From JBIOYL01 sp044870185 (lineage in GTDB: Bacteria; Actinomycetota; CALGFH01), in assembly GCA_044870185.1 (NCBI GenBank), contig JBIOYL010000107.1:1-9183 (forward strand): a stretch of 9,183 nt of DNA. Reading direction: 5' to 3'. How positions within the stretch are numbered: position 1 is the first letter of the stretch; each line of letters opens with the position of its first letter. Both the position numbers and the translations under genes were made by a program. The notes under the pieces are model-generated. The model made no database searches and was not told the DNA's origin. It saw only the letters and a list, made by a program, of their open reading frames with translations. This document shows positions 6,703 through 9,183 of the stretch, in pieces.

Positions 6703-6732
6703 AGCGTGCCCTGGGCGGCCCGGACGGGTCAA
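6703..6732 (-). promoter_or_regulatory. Candidate promoter of the carbonic anhydrase gene
   Basis: TTGACC (6727-6732, minus strand) is a good -35 match, followed after 18 nt by CACGCT (6703-6708), a weak TAnnnT-like -10, about 55 nt upstream of the ATG. A second copy of TTGACC lies 17 nt further upstream (6744-6749), overlapping the stop codon of the previous gene. Confidence 0.3.
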
Positions 6733-6750
6733 CGCCCTGGACGGGTCAAC
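6722..6750. repeat. Short direct repeat of GGACGGGTCAAC
   Basis: The 12-mer GGACGGGTCAAC occurs at 6722-6733 and 6739-6750, offset by 17 bp. The second copy contains the stop codon of the hydroxylase gene, and both carry the -35-like TTGACC on the minus strand. It is probably a small local duplication. Confidence 0.8.
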
Positions 6751-9064
6751 CGGGGGCAGGCCGCCAACCGGGGGCGGGCCGCGATGGTGTGCTCGCCAGC
6801 CAGGGCGGGTCGGGCAAGGATGGCCGGCCGAGCACGCACAGGTCGGCCCGGCCGGCCGCCACGATCGTGTCCACCTCGGCGGGGGTGGCGATGTTGCCGG
6901 CCACCAGGGTGGGCACGCGGCCGCGGTTGCGGACGAGGTCGGCGAGCGGGGCCGCGAACGCCCGCCCGTAGGCGGGCCGGGAGGCGGCCGTGGTCTGCCC
7001 GGCGACGACGTGCACCAGGTCGCAGCCGGCCTCGGCGAGCGCCCGGGCGGCGGCCACGGCGTCGTCGGGGCGGAGGCCGCCGGGCGCCGCGTCGCCGGCG
7101 GTCAGGCACACCGACAGCGGCCGGTCGGCCGGCCAGCAGGCCCGGACGGCGGCGACCAGCTCGAGGGGGAAGCGCAGGCGACCCGCGAGCGCGCCGCCGT
7201 AGCCGTCGGCGCGCCGGTTGGTGAGCGGCGACAGGAACCCGGCGAGCAGGTAGCCGTGGCCGAAGTGCAGCTCGAGCAGGTCGGCGCCGAGTGTGGCGGC
7301 CCGCTCGGCGGCGGCCACGAAGGCCGCGGCCACCGCCGCCATGCCGGCCCGGTCGAGCTCGGCCGGCAGCGGGCTGCCCGGCCCGTAGGCGAGCGGCGAG
7401 GCGGCCACCAGCGGCCAGCCGCCCTCGGCGAGCGGCCAGTCGGTGCCCCAGCGGCGCGGCCGGGTGGCGCCGCGCGCGCCGGCATGCACCAGCTGCAGCC
7501 CGAACCGGGCCGCCGGGCCGGCCTGGTGGACCGCGTCGGCGATCGCCCGCCAGCGCTCGGCCTGTGCGCGGTTCCACAGGCCGGCACAGCCGGAGGTGAT
7601 GCGCGCCTCGGCGGCGACGGCGACCAGCTCGGCCAGCGCCAGGCCGGCCCCGCCCGCCCCGGCCGCCGCCAGCCGGCCGGCCCAGGCGTCCGAGGGCAGG
7701 CCGTCGGCGGCGTCGTCGGCCGGGCAGGGGGCGGCGACCATGCGGTTGGCGAAGACGCGGCCGCGCAGGCGCAGCGGCGTGAACGCCGGGGTCGGGGCGA
7801 CCTCGGGCGGCTGGCTGACCATGCCGGTCGCGCCGGCTGTACCGATAGCGGCCGCGTCGGGGCCGGCCGCCCGGGCCGCACCGGCCGCACCGATAGCGGC
7901 CGCGCCGGTACCGGCCGGGCCAGGGCCGGCCGCCCCGGCCGCGAACCAGCGGTCCAGGGCGTGCGCGAACACCCGGTCGCGCCGGCGCAGGTTGTCGTAG
8001 GTCACACGGCGGGAGCGGGCGAGCAGGCTGAACGCGAACTGGGGCGGCGGAAAGCCGAGGTAGCGGTCGGTCGACTCGAACCAGGCGCAGCTGTCGGCGG
8101 CCGCCTCCTGCATGCGCTCGACGACCGGGCGCCGTTCGCTTTCGTAGAAGGCCAGCGCGGTCGGCAGGTCGGCGTGGGCCTCGAGCGCGCCGGCCAGCGC
8201 GATCGCATCCTCCATGGCGAGCTTGGTGCCCGAGCCGATCGAGAAGTGGGCGGTGTGGGCGGCGTCGCCGACCAGCGCCACGTTGCCGGCGTGCCAGCTC
8301 CGGTTGCGCACGGTCACGAAGCTGATCCAGCGGGAGGCGTTGCCGATCAGCTTGTGGCCTTCCAGGTCTTCGGCGAACAGGTCCGCGCAGTAGGCGATGC
8401 TGTCGGCCTCGCCGGCCTGGTCGAGGCCGGCCCGCCGCCAGGAGGCCGCGTCGCACTCGACGATGAACGTGCTCATGCGGTCGTCGTACGGGTAGGCGTG
8501 GGCCTGGAAGCGGCCGTCGGCGTTGCTGCGGAAGCTGAACGTGAACGCCTCGAACACCTTGGTCGTGCCGAGCCAGATGTAGCGGGCGTCGTGGCTGGTG
8601 AGCCGGGGCTGGAAGGTGGCCGCGAAGCGCGCGCGGGTGGGTGAGCCGAGCCCGTCGGCGCCGAGCAGCAGGTCGGCTTCGGCGGCCAGCGCCGCAGGAT
8701 CGTCCGCCTCGGTCGCAAACAACAGGCGCACGCCGAGCTCCTCGGCGCGGCGCTGGAGGATGTCCAGGAGCTGGCGGCGGGCCAGGCCGGAAAAGCCGTT
8801 GCCGCCGCAGCGGATCGTCTGGCCGCGGTAGCGGATGTCGATCGCGTCCCAGCGGGCGAACGCCGCGGTGATCTGCTCGTGGCTGCGCCGGTCGGCGTCG
8901 CGCAGGGTGGTCAGCGTCTGGTCGGAGAAGACCACCCCGAAGCCGAAGGTGTGGTCGCGCGGGTTGCGCTCGACCACCGTGACCTGGTTGGCCGGATCGG
9001 CCTTGGCCAGCAGGATCGCCGCATACAGGCCGGCCGGGCCGCCGCCGACGCTCGTGATCCTCAT
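6746..9064 (-). CDS. Bifunctional salicylyl-CoA 5-hydroxylase / OYE-type oxidoreductase
   Basis: The 772-residue fused flavoprotein matches the salicylyl-CoA 5-hydroxylase family, which turns salicylyl-CoA into gentisyl-CoA in aromatic degradation. Residues 1 to about 373 are a class-A FAD monooxygenase: GGGPAGLYAA (7-16), the GADG strand (135-138) and GDAAH (266-270) followed by FSIGSGTKLAMEDAIALA. Residues about 425-772 are an NADH:flavin oxidoreductase (Old Yellow Enzyme) barrel: QLVHAG (524-529), HFGHGYLL (600-607), FLSPLTNRRADGYGG (610-624) and the FMN-site end GRADLCVLGRP (738-748). An Ala/Gly/Pro linker (about 375-424) joins them. The ATG has GGAGG 4 nt upstream; the longer open frame to 9157 is ignored. 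Expected partners (CoA ligase, thioesterase) are not in the window. Exact substrate is inferred from the architecture. Confidence 0.88.
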   Translation of the reverse strand: MRITSVGGGPAGLYAAILLAKADPANQVTVVERNPRDHTFGFGVVFSDQTLTTLRDADRRSHEQITAAFARWDAIDIRYRGQTIRCGGNGFSGLARRQLLDILQRRAEELGVRLLFATEADDPAALAAEADLLLGADGLGSPTRARFAATFQPRLTSHDARYIWLGTTKVFEAFTFSFRSNADGRFQAHAYPYDDRMSTFIVECDAASWRRAGLDQAGEADSIAYCADLFAEDLEGHKLIGNASRWISFVTVRNRSWHAGNVALVGDAAHTAHFSIGSGTKLAMEDAIALAGALEAHADLPTALAFYESERRPVVERMQEAAADSCAWFESTDRYLGFPPPQFAFSLLARSRRVTYDNLRRRDRVFAHALDRWFAAGAAGPGPAGTGAAAIGAAGAARAAGPDAAAIGTAGATGMVSQPPEVAPTPAFTPLRLRGRVFANRMVAAPCPADDAADGLPSDAWAGRLAAAGAGGAGLALAELVAVAAEARITSGCAGLWNRAQAERWRAIADAVHQAGPAARFGLQLVHAGARGATRPRRWGTDWPLAEGGWPLVAASPLAYGPGSPLPAELDRAGMAAVAAAFVAAAERAATLGADLLELHFGHGYLLAGFLSPLTNRRADGYGGALAGRLRFPLELVAAVRACWPADRPLSVCLTAGDAAPGGLRPDDAVAAARALAEAGCDLVHVVAGQTTAASRPAYGRAFAAPLADLVRNRGRVPTLVAGNIATPAEVDTIVAAGRADLCVLGRPSLPDPPWLASTPSRPAPGWRPAPG
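7793..7942 (-). repeat. Low-complexity linker with an internal direct repeat
   Basis: This in-frame segment encodes the Ala/Gly/Pro-rich linker (about residues 375-424) between the two domains of the hydroxylase. The 16-mer ACCGATAGCGGCCGCG occurs twice (plus strand, 7841-7856 and 7889-7904), exactly 48 bp apart, so each copy encodes the peptide AAAIG in the same frame. It looks like a slippage-grown flexible tether. Confidence 0.8.
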
Positions 9065-9122
9065 CCCGCCTCCCCGCCGGGCCGCAGGCCGCGCCCCGGC
9101 CGAACGCTCCCTGCCGCGACAC

Positions 9123-9142
9123 GGCCACGCGCTCGCGTGGCC
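9123..9142. promoter_or_regulatory. Palindromic operator candidate upstream of the hydroxylase gene
   Basis: GGCCACGCG and CGCGTGGCC form a perfect 9-bp inverted repeat around a 2-bp CT centre, about 58 bp upstream of the hydroxylase ATG. A -10-like TATCGT (9143-9148, minus strand) abuts it, so a bound repressor would cover the transcription start. The direct repeat CGACACGGC (9117-9125 and 9152-9160) brackets the site. The size fits a dimeric regulator such as a TetR, MarR or GntR family protein, as is usual for aromatic catabolic genes, but none is encoded in the window. Confidence 0.45.
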
Positions 9143-9183
9143 ACGATACCCCGACACGGCATGAGGCCTCGCTCCACCCGCGA

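Noticed and set aside
7818..7820. In-frame ATG (Met 415) in the hydroxylase linker as a separate start for the OYE domain
   Set aside because: No ribosome-binding sequence precedes it and the frame is continuous with the FAD domain, as expected for the known fused family.
6605..8644. 679-codon plus-strand open frame opposite the hydroxylase gene
   Set aside because: Gly/Arg/Ala/Gln-rich composition with no recognisable fold; the minus strand carries clear FAD and OYE motifs throughout.
1..9183. Possible CRISPR array, transposon or phage island
   Set aside because: No regularly spaced repeats, transposase, integrase or terminal inverted repeats were seen. Composition looks uniform and genes are co-directional.

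Overview
The window is very GC-rich (third codon positions almost all G or C). It reads as a piece of an actinobacterial or similarly high-GC bacterial chromosome. Supporting signs are a mycobacterial-type small beta-carbonic anhydrase, a luciferase-like flavin/F420 oxidoreductase of a kind abundant in actinobacteria, and an SOS box of the Gram-positive GAAC-N4-GTTC type. The lineage is an inference; nothing in the window fixes genus or class. Every convincing gene lies on the minus strand, so transcription runs from right to left.

Right part (about 6746-9183): one large gene encodes a fused salicylyl-CoA 5-hydroxylase, an N-terminal FAD monooxygenase joined to a C-terminal Old-Yellow-Enzyme-type domain by an Ala/Gly/Pro-rich linker. 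A near-perfect palindrome upstream of it looks like an operator. Middle part (about 4520-6648): three separate housekeeping or accessory genes follow, a beta-carbonic anhydrase, a TMEM175-type (DUF1211) channel protein, and a luciferase-like oxidoreductase. The gaps of roughly 70-100 bp suggest independent or loosely coupled transcription.

Left part (1 to about 4410): a tight four-gene cluster, nurA - herA - sbcD/mre11 - sbcC/rad50, with gaps of 12 bp, a 1-bp stop/start overlap and 2 bp. This is the archaeal-type DNA-end resection module: the HerA hexameric translocase and NurA nuclease work with the Mre11-Rad50 (SbcCD) complex. Finding all four together in a high-GC bacterium is unusual. Just upstream of nurA lies a LexA-type SOS box embedded in a 13-bp tandem repeat, suggesting DNA-damage induction. 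The last gene, sbcC, hits a stop after 169 residues, long before its coiled coil. The remaining bases at the left edge look coding in another frame, so the gene is broken, rearranged or misassembled there.

No rRNA, tRNA, CRISPR array, transposase or phage gene was seen. Intergenic stretches are all under about 150 bp.
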